Shown: in pieces, positions 18,329-26,804 of the stretch | Layout: each line of letters starts with the position of its first letter | Position numbering within the stretch: position 1 is the first letter of the stretch | NCBI RefSeq assembly: GCF_029338255.1 | Contig: NZ_CP119787.1 | Span: 1,984,001-2,048,000 of the forward strand | Direction of reading: 5' to 3' | Length of the DNA: 64,000 nucleotides | Origin: Haloarcula halobia | GTDB taxonomy: Archaea > Halobacteriota > Halobacteria > Halobacteriales > Haloarculaceae | The notes under the pieces: generated by a model | Databases searched by the model: none | Told to the model about the DNA's origin: nothing | The model's input: only the letters and a program-made list of their open reading frames with translations | Made by a program: the position numbers and the translations under genes

Positions 18329-19291
18329 ATGGAGACCGACACCGAGTCACCGCTGGTCAGCGTCGTCATCCCGACGTACGGCCGCCCGGAGTTTCTCATC
18401 GACGCCGTCCAGAGCGTCGTCGACCAGACCTATCCCGAGGTCGAACTCGTGGTCGTCGACGACCACTCCCCCGATCCCGTCGAACCGTCTCTCGCGGACA
18501 TCCCGTTCGACGAGCTGGCCCGCGCCGAAGTCGTCCGCCACGAGGAGAACCGGGGCGGGAACGCCGCTCGCCGGACCGGCATCGAGCGGTCCAGCGGCGA
18601 GTTCGTCGCCTTCCTGGACGACGACGATCACTGGGACCCGACGCTCGTCGAGCGCGTGGTCTCGGTGTTCCAGGCGGCAGGCCCCGACGTCGGCGTCGTC
18701 ATGGCCGGGACGCGCATCGTCGACGAGGACGGTGACGAGATCGGCAGGGTCGTCCCGGACGCCGAGGGGGACGTGACCGAGGGGATTCTCCGCGGGACGG
18801 TCCGGGCGGGGTCGTTCTCCCGATTTACCGTCCGTCGGAGCGTCGTCGACGCGACGGGCCTCCCGGACGAGCGATTGCCCAGCTGGCAGGACCTAGAGTG
18901 GCACATCCGCCTCTCGGCCCGGTGTGAGTACGCGTCGCTCAGGGACGCCGTCGTCACGCGACGGGTCACCTCACACGACCAGATCACCGACGATTTCGAG
19001 GCGAAGCGAGACGTCTCTTACCCGCTCTTGCTCGAGAAACACCGACCCCTGGCCGCCGAGTTCGGTCGGGGGACCGAGCGGCGGTTCGTCGCGACGCTGA
19101 CGCTCACGCTCGGGTTCTCCGCGCTGCGAAACGGCTATTACGCGACGGCCGTCCGGACGTTCGGCCGGGCGATCAGGTACGACCCGCTCGCCCCGAAGGC
19201 GTACCTGTACCTCCTGCTGGCGCTGGGCGGGCCGTTGACGTACAAGCCGGCCAAGGGACTCCGGCGAAAACTCAAGGCCTCGATGGGCTAG
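18329..19291 (+). CDS. GT2 family glycosyltransferase
   Basis: A 320-residue GT-A enzyme with VSVVIPTYGRPEFLIDAVQS, VVVDDHSPDP, GNAARRTGIE and FLDDDDHWDP (the metal-binding DxD region). PSWQDLEWHIRLS lies near the catalytic base. The C-terminal 90 residues are helical (LRNGYYATAVRTFGRAIRYD and YLYLLLALGG) and probably associate with the membrane or partners. The start at 18329 fits the ATAACAA box 26 bases upstream. It is convergent with the asparagine-synthase-like gene. Donor sugar unknown. Confidence 0.87.
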   Translation: METDTESPLVSVVIPTYGRPEFLIDAVQSVVDQTYPEVELVVVDDHSPDPVEPSLADIPFDELARAEVVRHEENRGGNAARRTGIERSSGEFVAFLDDDDHWDPTLVERVVSVFQAAGPDVGVVMAGTRIVDEDGDEIGRVVPDAEGDVTEGILRGTVRAGSFSRFTVRRSVVDATGLPDERLPSWQDLEWHIRLSARCEYASLRDAVVTRRVTSHDQITDDFEAKRDVSYPLLLEKHRPLAAEFGRGTERRFVATLTLTLGFSALRNGYYATAVRTFGRAIRYDPLAPKAYLYLLLALGGPLTYKPAKGLRRKLKASMG

Positions 19292-19306
19292 GCGTCGAGC
19301 GACCGT

Positions 19307-21130
19307 TCACTCGGCCGTGCCGGCGCTGGCACCGTGTCGGGCTGGCGTTTCGCTGTCGGTCGACTTCGTATCGAGGTGCAACTGGAACCAGCGTTCGACC
19401 GTCGAGAGCGCCGCGAGCGGTCCGAGGTTGTTGGCCTCGCCGTTCCAGTGGTCCGTCCGCAGCGCCTCGATGGCGTCCGCGTCGAACACCGCTCGCTCGC
19501 AGGCGTCGTCGAGGAGACCGTCTATCAGGTCGCGCATCTCGTCGTGTTCCTCGTACCACATCTGCTGGAGCCGTCGTCCGCCGTAGGCGTTCTTGCCGAG
19601 CAGTCGCTTGGTGGCCGTGTCGGCGACGAACCCGACGACGTGGAGCCAGAGCGGTCGGCTCGGGGGCATCTTGGTCCGCTCGTAGGGGATGCCGTTCAGC
19701 CCGTAATCCAGCCGTCGCGCGAGTTCGAGCTTCCCGCGCGACGTGCCGGCCGGAATCGTCCCGCCGGTGAACGGGATCGTATCACCCCTGTACTCCAGAG
19801 GGAGCTTGCTCACGGCGTCGAGGAAGCCGCTGGTGCAGATGGGAATCCGGCTCCCGACCTGACTCCGTGCCAGCGGGTTGCTGGCGAACTCGCCGCGTGC
19901 CATGTAGTTCCGGTAGTAACAGTCGAGGGCCTTGCCGACCGAGTCCGGCGCCGTCGAGTCGGCGACGACGGACCGGTAGGTCGCCATCGGGTCGACCTCG
20001 TCGGTCAGCAGGCGTCGCACGTCGCGTCGGCTGCTCTGGTGTTTCTCCTGGTAGAGCGACTCTTCGGGGGTGTCGTAGCGCCTGAGCACGTCCTGGCTGA
20101 GGCCGCCGCCGAGCATCGTCCCCTGGCCACAGCCCTCGAGGACGACGTCGGCCGGGTCCTCGATGTTGAACACGGCGGTGAGGTTGAGGAACGTCCGCCA
20201 GGTCAGCATGCCGCTGGTGAGTGTGACCGCCTCGTCGAAGACGTCCACGAACCGGTCGGGCGTGAGCGGGACCTCCTCGTTCCTGGCGCCCAGGCGCTCG
20301 GAGATCTGGCGCGCAATACGCCTGTTGCCCCCGTCCGAGGGGTTGGCGTTGTAGGTGTAGGTGGTGATGGTGTCGAAGTGTTCGCACAGCGCGCCGGCGA
20401 GGGTCCGGCTGTCGAGGCCGCCCGACAGCCAGAGGCCGATTGACCCGTCCATGGTGGCGGACGTGTCCGCGACGGCCTGCCGGTACGCCTCGACGATGGG
20501 ACTCATGGGGTCGTCCTGCGGACCGGTCTCGAACTCGAACTGCCAGTACTGGCGGACGTCACGGCTCCCACCCTCGTACTCGAGGACGGAGGCCGCGGGG
20601 AGCGCCGAGATCTCCTCGATGAGGGTCTTCTCGCCCCACACCTGTCCGATGAGCAGCATGTCGCTGAGGCCCTGGACGTCGATGGTCGGCCCGTCTACCG
20701 CCGCGAGCGGTGTCGCGAGGTTCGAACCGAACGCGAACGGGCCCTCGCTGGTGTAGAAGCACTGTCGCGTCCCGAGCTTGTCCGTCCCGACGACCAGTCG
20801 GTCGGCGTCCCGGTCGAGCGCGACGAGCAGGAACGGCCCGTCGAGTGCAGCCAGCGTCTCGTCGGGCCGTGAGAGCACCGCCTCGAAGAGGTCCTCGCTG
20901 GAGAATTCGAGGGCCTCGAGGTTCGTGATGGCCCCGTAGACGACGCCTGCGCGGTGCTGGTCGTGCCACGTGCGACCGCCGCCGGGGTCTCTCTGTCCGT
21001 GGTGGACGAGCGCGACGCCCAGGTCGGCGAAGTCGACGGCGTCGACCTCGTACCACGATTCCTCGTGCATCGGCTCGAGGAGGGACTCGAGCGGCGTCGA
21101 ACGTGTCACCCCGCCGGCGACGCCGGTCAT
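19307..21130 (-). CDS. Asparagine synthase-like amidotransferase lacking the glutaminase Cys
   Basis: A 607-residue AsnB-family protein. The N-terminal half resembles the class II glutamine amidotransferase domain (GPFLLVALDRDADRLVVG and KLGTRQCFY) but does not begin Met-Cys, so the catalytic Cys2 is missing. The C-terminal domain has the ATP-pyrophosphatase loop SIGLWLSGGLDSRTLAG near residue 235. Glutamine hydrolysis is unlikely; it may use ammonia or activate another carboxylate, perhaps amidating a uronic acid such as ManNAcA. That substrate is inference. I chose ATG 21130 because a 43-codon upstream frame ends there with an ATGA overlap; an in-frame start at 21184 is possible. Confidence 0.8.
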   Translation of the reverse strand: MTGVAGGVTRSTPLESLLEPMHEESWYEVDAVDFADLGVALVHHGQRDPGGGRTWHDQHRAGVVYGAITNLEALEFSSEDLFEAVLSRPDETLAALDGPFLLVALDRDADRLVVGTDKLGTRQCFYTSEGPFAFGSNLATPLAAVDGPTIDVQGLSDMLLIGQVWGEKTLIEEISALPAASVLEYEGGSRDVRQYWQFEFETGPQDDPMSPIVEAYRQAVADTSATMDGSIGLWLSGGLDSRTLAGALCEHFDTITTYTYNANPSDGGNRRIARQISERLGARNEEVPLTPDRFVDVFDEAVTLTSGMLTWRTFLNLTAVFNIEDPADVVLEGCGQGTMLGGGLSQDVLRRYDTPEESLYQEKHQSSRRDVRRLLTDEVDPMATYRSVVADSTAPDSVGKALDCYYRNYMARGEFASNPLARSQVGSRIPICTSGFLDAVSKLPLEYRGDTIPFTGGTIPAGTSRGKLELARRLDYGLNGIPYERTKMPPSRPLWLHVVGFVADTATKRLLGKNAYGGRRLQQMWYEEHDEMRDLIDGLLDDACERAVFDADAIEALRTDHWNGEANNLGPLAALSTVERWFQLHLDTKSTDSETPARHGASAGTAE

Positions 21131-21258
21131 CGGTCGCTCACCGTCCAGCAGTGACTCGCCGGGGACACGGCCGACGGACGCCACCGCGTCGTTGGCGCGT
21201 CGGGCTGTGGTACCGTCGGGGCAAGCAGTATCGGTAGTAACGTCCGTCGTCGTATCAT
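21127..21258 (-). CDS. Candidate leader ORF ahead of asnB-like gene
   Basis: A 43-residue frame starting MIRRRTLLPILLAP whose TGA overlaps the downstream ATG as ATGA. The nearest ATAACAA box on this strand is 76 bases before its start, longer than in the other cases. This makes it the least regular member of the leader-frame series. Confidence 0.25.
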   Translation of the reverse strand: MIRRRTLLPILLAPTVPQPDAPTTRWRPSAVSPASHCWTVSDR

Positions 21259-21334
21259 GGCAGAGTAGTCCCGAGGAACGGGTCTTCGAGTCGGCCCGCT
21301 GGGGGGATATCGAAAGTACTGCCGTCGTCAGGCA

Positions 21335-21341
21335 TTGTTAT
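21335..21341 (-). promoter_or_regulatory. ATAACAA box upstream of asnB-like gene
   Basis: On the minus strand it reads CGATAACAATGCC. No start codon lies at 24-30 bases, so a longer 5' leader is implied. Confidence 0.35.
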
Positions 21342-21389
21342 CGGTAGACTAAACCGCCACACCGTCGGTCTCGGGGGTGTATCGAGACA

Positions 21390-21396
21390 ATAACAA
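21390..21396 (+). promoter_or_regulatory. ATAACAA box for DACRYD phosphatase-superfamily gene
   Basis: It ends 25 bases before the ATG at 21422. It faces away from the minus-strand box at 21335-21341, so the two form a divergent promoter pair. Confidence 0.5.
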
Positions 21397-21421
21397 TGCG
21401 TAGATACCGGGAAGGACGCCC

Positions 21422-22330
21422 ATGTACGATTTGCAGCAATTGCTACGCGGGATTGCCAACCCTGGCCTGGCCGTCCGTGAGGTGAACCGCCTCTATCACA
21501 CCCGGCTGGGTCGCCAGAACGGGAATCCCCGCGGCATCGACGTCTTCGAGGAGGACTGGGACAACCTCCTCATCCTCGACGCGTGCCGGTACGACATGTT
21601 CGAGGAACAACACTCTCTCCCCGGCACTCTCGAGTCCCGGATCTCGAAGAGCTCTCACACCAGCGAGTTCCTGCAATCGAACTTCGCCGACCGCGACCTC
21701 CGGGACACCGTCTACGTCACGGCGAGTCCGATGTACTACCGCAACAGGGACCGCCTGAACGCCCGACTGCACGACGTCGTCAACGTCTGGCAGGACTTCG
21801 GGTGGCACGAGGAGTACCGGACGGTGCTGCCCGAGACGGTCCGCGAGTTCGCGATCGACGCCGCCGAGACGTACCCGGACAAGCGACTCGTCGTCCACTT
21901 CCTCCAGCCCCACTACCCCTTCATCGGGCCGACCGGCCGGCATCACTTCGACCTCGACCAGCTGAACTTCGAGTGGGACAGCGCACTGACTGGCGATCTT
22001 GGCATCTCCGACGAGGTGCTGTGGGCGGCCTTCCGCGAGAACCTCGACGTGGCGCTGCCACACGTCGAGGCGCTCATGACCGAGTTACGGGGCAGGACGG
22101 TCGTGACGGCGGACCACGGGCAGATGATCGGGGACCGCTCCGCACCGCTGCCGGTGACCGACTACGGACACCCGCCGGGGCTGTACACCGAACAGCTGGT
22201 GAAGGTCCCGTGGTTGATCTACGAGAACGGGCCGCGCAGGGAGATCACCGCCGACGCGGCTGCCAGCGAGGACGCCGACGTCAGCGAGGAGGCGGTCCAG
22301 GACCGCCTCGCGGACCTCGGATACCTCTGA
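21422..22330 (+). CDS. Alkaline-phosphatase-superfamily protein, DACRYD type
   Basis: A 302-residue cytoplasmic protein. NLLILDACRYDMF holds the first metal-binding Asp where classic members have DSxRxD. SKSSHTSEFL is the likely nucleophile region (Ser/Thr). HFLQPHYPF and TADHGQMIGD supply further metal ligands, and KVPWLIYENG fits the core end. There is no signal peptide and no C-x-P-x-R formylglycine motif, so it is not a classical sulfatase. It could be a phosphotransferase or phosphodiesterase acting on glycan intermediates. It ends DRLADLGYL, a tail shared by six proteins in this window. A close paralogue lies at 31466. A leaderless promoter box precedes it. Confidence 0.78.
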   Translation: MYDLQQLLRGIANPGLAVREVNRLYHTRLGRQNGNPRGIDVFEEDWDNLLILDACRYDMFEEQHSLPGTLESRISKSSHTSEFLQSNFADRDLRDTVYVTASPMYYRNRDRLNARLHDVVNVWQDFGWHEEYRTVLPETVREFAIDAAETYPDKRLVVHFLQPHYPFIGPTGRHHFDLDQLNFEWDSALTGDLGISDEVLWAAFRENLDVALPHVEALMTELRGRTVVTADHGQMIGDRSAPLPVTDYGHPPGLYTEQLVKVPWLIYENGPRREITADAAASEDADVSEEAVQDRLADLGYL

Positions 22331-22428
22331 GCGCGCCGGTTCGAAAAGCGATGGAGAACGGAGACGGGGCTGTTGCAACGAGAGTCACGCCGTCCCGGGT
22401 GCAGGGCTGACTCGGCCGGCGGTGGCGG

Positions 22429-25074
22429 TTACGACGAGACGACCGTCTGGTCGGTGACGGAGTTGCCCGCCAGGTCGGTCACGGTGATCGACACCGTGTA
22501 GTCGACCCCGCCGCCCTTCTTGAATCGATACTCGTCGGTGTCCGACGCCCTGCTCGTGCCGTTGAACGTCCAGGACGTGCTGCGGACGACGGACCCGGAG
22601 TCGTCGGCGATCTCGAGCGAGACAGTGTCGAGGTCCCCGTCGACGTCGGAGACGTCCCAGTTGACCGTGATCTCGGCGTGTGGGTTGTTCCGACCGGCCT
22701 CGGAGACGTTGAACCGGTTTATCACCGGCGGCGAGTCCGTCGTGGCCTCGCCGGAGGTGAACGTCTTCGTGCCGCCGGTCGCCGCGTCGCCGTCCGACGC
22801 GGCCGCCGTCGCCCGGTACTCGTAGTCCGTGCTGTCGCTCAGCCCGGAAATCGACTGCGAGAACGACCCGGCGGCAGACAGCGTCTGGGACGCGGTGGCG
22901 GTCCAGGACCCGCCGACGGGCCGGTACTCGAAGGCGACGTCGACGGAACTTGCCCCACCCAGGTCGCTGAGCGTGCCGTCGAGCGTCGCCGACGTGCTGC
23001 CGACGTCGCTGACGGCGTCGGTGGTCACGGTCAGCGCGGGTTCGGTCGTGGTGCCGTCGAAATTGGCGGGGTCTATCTGGGACCCGTTCAGGTAGACGGT
23101 GGTTCCGCCCTCGACGAACTCGATGGACTCCAGCTGGCCGGAGAACTGGAGGCCGTCCATCTCGTCGGTGACCCAGCCGTCGACGGTGTCCCCGTCGACC
23201 GTGTCGTACTGGCTGAGCGAGGTGCCGAAGGCCGGATGGTCGACGATTTCGCCGGAGACTGAGGCCACGTAGTTCGTGGTCGTCCCGTCCCCGACGATCT
23301 GGAGCGTGTTGGGGTACGCCGAGTTCGCACTCAACGTCGCCGGCTCTACCTGTACGCCGTTGACCGACACCTCGGCCTCGCCCTCGACGAACTCGACGCT
23401 CCCGAGCGCCTTCGAGTAGGTGTAGGTGTCGTTGGTGCCGTCGCTCGTGATCCAGGCGTCGACGGACGACTCGTTGACCGTGTCCCAGTCCTCGATGTCG
23501 CTGGTCGCCTCGACGGTCCCGCTGACCGCGTACCGGTAGTTGGTGGTCGTTCCCGTGCCGGTGACCGTGACCTGGTTGTCCAGCGTCGTGGTCTCCTCCT
23601 CGGTCGTGGTGGTCGTGTCGTCGGTCGACTCGGCGGGTGCAGAGGTGTCCGGAATCTCGCAGGCGTCCCGCGAGACGTTGTCGTAGACCTCGACGCCCGA
23701 GACCGGCGACGAGAGACAGCCGCCGTCCATGATGGCGGGCCGCCCGCCGACGACTTCCAGTTCGCCCGCGCCGGAGAACTGGCTGTCGATGACGTCGATG
23801 CTCTGGTCGGGCGCCGGGTCACCCCACCGCGGGTCCGTCCGTGCGTAGACGGCGTTGACCGCCGACACCTCGGAGCGAACGCGGCTGTTCCTGACCTCGA
23901 GGGGACCCGCGTTACCGTCGACGAAGATGCACCGGCCGCGGTCCGGGCCGCTCTTGTACATGAACTCGCAGTTCTCGACGAGGATGGGCCCGGGCGTCAC
24001 GCGCTTGGTCTCACAGATGACGCCGTGGGGGTTGATGAACTCGCCGCCGATGTCCTGGTGTGCGTTCTCCGTGTCGATGAGGAACGTACAGTCCCGGATC
24101 GTGTTCTGGTCGCCACCGCCACCGCCGATGCGGATGGACGTCTGGTTGTTGTTCTCGAACAGGCAGCTGTCGTAGTGGACCGTCCCGGGCGTCCGGGAGG
24201 CGTAGACGGCGTTCGTGCCCGTGTTCGCGAAGTGGCAGTTCCGGAAGAGGATCGACCCCTCGTGGCGCTCGCCCAGCCAGACGGGGCCCTCGTTGGAGTT
24301 GCCGTCGAGGTGGCCGTGCGAGACGATGTCCGTCGGGCCGGTGCGCTCGACGCCGTCGATGACGGCCGAGCCGTTCGGGTCGGTGGCCATCGGGACGAGG
24401 TTGTTGACGGCGCCTGCCTCGTTGGTCGGATTGAACCCGACGTAGTGGACGTCCTGGACCCGGATGGCGTCGGGACCCCGGATGATCATCCCGAGACTCC
24501 CGTCGTGGTCCGAGCTGTAGTCGAGGGTGACGTTCTCGACGAGCTGGCCGCTGCCGCCGTTGGTCTTCAGGAAGAACTTTCCTTCGCCGGCGTCGGTGAA
24601 AAAGCGGACGTCGCCGGGGGTCGACCCGAGCCCGCGGATCCCCCAGTTGTCCGGCGATCCGAAGGTGTTCGTGCTCTCGAAGTAGTAGTCGCCGGCCGGG
24701 AACTCGATGAGGACGTTGCCGTCGCTCAGCGTGTTCTCGAGGGCCGAGTCGATAGCGGCGTCTCCGTTCGGGTCCATCCCCAGGTCGTCGACGGCGTTGA
24801 CGACCGTCCCGAACTGGATGCCGTAGCGTTCTGTCGCGGCGGTGGCGCTCCCGACGATGCCCGTCGAACTGACCGCGACCGCGGCGGCGCCGAGTCGGAG
24901 GTAGTCACGCCGGTTAAGGTCTGGTTTCCAGCGACCGTCGGCCCCCTCGTCCGTCCTTTCGCTCCCCTCATCCTCGGGGGGTGTCGCCTCTCGTTCACGA
25001 GCCTCGCGGGGCGTTGCATCGGATCGTTCCGCCCCGGTAGGGGCATCTTTCTGCGGTTGGGTTTTGTCGTCCAT
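22429..25074 (-). CDS. Tat-exported beta-helix (pectate-lyase-like) multidomain protein
   Basis: An 881-residue secreted protein. After a charged leader, NRRDYLRLGAAAVAVSST (about 54-71) is a Tat signal. Residues about 85-480 form a right-handed beta-helix starting GIQFGTVVNAVDDLGMDPNG, like pectate_lyase_3 proteins. A Thr/Glu linker leads to two tandem domains of about 85 residues (about 511-675), each starting TTTNY and ending VNGVQVEP or LNGSQIDP. A fibronectin-like domain (about 676-778) and another beta domain (about 779-881) follow. It may bind or cleave the surface polysaccharide. Its beta-helix has a paralogue at 34475. A TTAATTA box ends 26 bases before the ATG. Confidence 0.82.
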   Translation of the reverse strand: MDDKTQPQKDAPTGAERSDATPREAREREATPPEDEGSERTDEGADGRWKPDLNRRDYLRLGAAAVAVSSTGIVGSATAATERYGIQFGTVVNAVDDLGMDPNGDAAIDSALENTLSDGNVLIEFPAGDYYFESTNTFGSPDNWGIRGLGSTPGDVRFFTDAGEGKFFLKTNGGSGQLVENVTLDYSSDHDGSLGMIIRGPDAIRVQDVHYVGFNPTNEAGAVNNLVPMATDPNGSAVIDGVERTGPTDIVSHGHLDGNSNEGPVWLGERHEGSILFRNCHFANTGTNAVYASRTPGTVHYDSCLFENNNQTSIRIGGGGGDQNTIRDCTFLIDTENAHQDIGGEFINPHGVICETKRVTPGPILVENCEFMYKSGPDRGRCIFVDGNAGPLEVRNSRVRSEVSAVNAVYARTDPRWGDPAPDQSIDVIDSQFSGAGELEVVGGRPAIMDGGCLSSPVSGVEVYDNVSRDACEIPDTSAPAESTDDTTTTTEEETTTLDNQVTVTGTGTTTNYRYAVSGTVEATSDIEDWDTVNESSVDAWITSDGTNDTYTYSKALGSVEFVEGEAEVSVNGVQVEPATLSANSAYPNTLQIVGDGTTTNYVASVSGEIVDHPAFGTSLSQYDTVDGDTVDGWVTDEMDGLQFSGQLESIEFVEGGTTVYLNGSQIDPANFDGTTTEPALTVTTDAVSDVGSTSATLDGTLSDLGGASSVDVAFEYRPVGGSWTATASQTLSAAGSFSQSISGLSDSTDYEYRATAAASDGDAATGGTKTFTSGEATTDSPPVINRFNVSEAGRNNPHAEITVNWDVSDVDGDLDTVSLEIADDSGSVVRSTSWTFNGTSRASDTDEYRFKKGGGVDYTVSITVTDLAGNSVTDQTVVSS

Positions 25075-25176
25075 CGCTGTATCTGAGACTTAATCTGCCC
25101 TTAATTAGCCGTTCTTCCCACTTTACTCTAGTAAACAGCTCACCGGCTGAATGATTGTAGGCCGGGTAACATCGTT

Positions 25177-25189
25177 TACGTACCAGTTA
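25177..25189. repeat. TACGTACCAGTTA element, copy 1
   Basis: This 13-base word lies about 100 bases upstream of the beta-helix gene and recurs identically at 38182-38194, where its first 10 bases are repeated again. Both copies sit in intergenic DNA near a CAATAT sequence, so it may be a shared regulator site. Confidence 0.35.
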
Positions 25190-25334
25190 GTGCAATATCA
25201 ACCAAGATTGTTGCTGTAATGGGCATCAGGGGGTGGGACTCTCGGCCCAGCTCGTCCCGTAGTAAGCGCGTCCTACTGGCCCGAACTGCCACCAACGGGC
25301 AGTGCGTCGCCCTCGTCTCGCCTTCGGACCGCCC

Positions 25335-26729
25335 TCAGAGATAGCCGAGATCCCTGAGCTGGCGCTCCATGTTCCGCGAGAACGCCGCTTCCCCCTCGGA
25401 GACGCGAGTCCGTGAGTGCTCGTCGAGCCACTCGGTACAGCGTGCCTGCATCCGCTCGAGTTCGTCGGGGTGGGCCCCGGAGACGTCCACCACCTCGTCG
25501 GGGAGTCGGAACAGCCCCTCCCCGGAGTCGCTTCGCTGGTACCGGAAGTCCCGGGTCCTGATGCTGGTCAGGTCGCCCTCCGGGAACGCCGACTCGTCGT
25601 AGTCCGGCCGCTGGTCTTTGAGCTGGCGAACTTTCTTGGCCGCTCGCTTCCCGCCGCGCTGGGTGACCGCGAACGGACGCTCGCTGTCCCTGAGGTCGAA
25701 CCCCGCCGGGACCGGTATCTCCACGCCACACTCGTGTAGCGCCATCCGCATCGCGTCGGCGTGCTGGACGAGTTCGTCGCTGCCTGCCAGGCCGTCGACG
25801 CCGTAGACGACCATCGGGACGTTCGACACCGCCGTGTTGGCCACGAGCATGTGCGCGAGGAGGCCCTGTTCGCCGAGGAGCTCACCGTGGTCGGCGGTGA
25901 CGACGATTATCGGGTCGTCGAGGCGCTTCCGTGCCGCCTCGACGATGATCCCGGCGAGGTGGTCGACGTACAGGAGACACTGATCGTACATGACCTCGAT
26001 GGCGTTCCACTCGGCCTCGCTGAACGACGCTCCGTTCGCGATGTGTTCGACCAACCGGTCGGACATGTCGAGCGAGACGGCGAGCGCGTCCTCGAGTGGG
26101 AGCTCGAGGTCGTCCTCGAACTGGGTGCGCCACCCCTTGGGCGGGTAGTAGGCGTGGTGGCTGTCACCGATGTGCGTATAGAGGAAGAGCGGGTCCTCCG
26201 ACGTCTCTGCCTGCCGGATGTGCCGCTTGGCGATCTCGGTTCCGAGGTAGCCGATGCAGTGTTTCTTCGTGTCGGTCGTCAGCCCGGCCGAGTGGCGGTT
26301 GAGGTTGAGTAGGAACTTCGCCATCGTCAGCGGGCCGGCCTCCTGCAGGAGGGTGTCGTAGTTGAGGTAGTGGAAGTCGTCGAACCCTCTGTCCAGGCCA
26401 GTCGCCTCGCTCACCTGCGCGATGGGGGAGACACAGGCCGTGTGGTAGCCGGCCGCGGCCAGCTGTTCCGGTATCGTCGCCACCTCCGGGCTGAGCTTGG
26501 AGTCGAACGCGAGGACGCCGTGGTCGGCCGGCGCCCGTCCGGTGAGTATCGACGTGCTCGACGTCCGGGTCCAGATGCCGTGGGAGAAGCAGTTCCCGAA
26601 CGCCGCCCCGCGCGGGTCGGCCGCGAGTCGCGCCAGGTTCGGCGTCGTGTCTCTGTCGTGTCCACCGAGGGTGGTGTGGTCCTGTCGGACGCTCTCGAGG
26701 GAGATCCAGACGATATCTCGCTGTACCAT
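25335..26729 (-). CDS. Sulfatase-like alkaline-phosphatase-superfamily protein
   Basis: A 464-residue protein without a signal peptide. IVWISLESVRQDHTTLGGHD supplies the first metal ligand region. GIWTRTSSTSILTGRAP contains the probable Thr/Ser nucleophile but no C-x-P-x-R. YTHIGDSHHAYYPPKGW and TADHGELLGEQGLLAH carry further metal ligands. This resembles the sulfatase/phosphoglycerol-transferase branch, but formylglycine chemistry is not supported. It ends RQLRDLGYL. A TTAATT element lies about 24 bases before the ATG. The flippase gene ends 75 bases upstream on the same strand. It probably modifies or trims charged groups on the glycan. Confidence 0.82.
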   Translation of the reverse strand: MVQRDIVWISLESVRQDHTTLGGHDRDTTPNLARLAADPRGAAFGNCFSHGIWTRTSSTSILTGRAPADHGVLAFDSKLSPEVATIPEQLAAAGYHTACVSPIAQVSEATGLDRGFDDFHYLNYDTLLQEAGPLTMAKFLLNLNRHSAGLTTDTKKHCIGYLGTEIAKRHIRQAETSEDPLFLYTHIGDSHHAYYPPKGWRTQFEDDLELPLEDALAVSLDMSDRLVEHIANGASFSEAEWNAIEVMYDQCLLYVDHLAGIIVEAARKRLDDPIIVVTADHGELLGEQGLLAHMLVANTAVSNVPMVVYGVDGLAGSDELVQHADAMRMALHECGVEIPVPAGFDLRDSERPFAVTQRGGKRAAKKVRQLKDQRPDYDESAFPEGDLTSIRTRDFRYQRSDSGEGLFRLPDEVVDVSGAHPDELERMQARCTEWLDEHSRTRVSEGEAAFSRNMERQLRDLGYL

Positions 26730-26804
26730 TGACTCTCACGTGACCGCCGATCGGTTTAATTCAATGGTGACTACCGCCGCTTTCAGGGAGGGGAGCGCCC
26801 GAGA

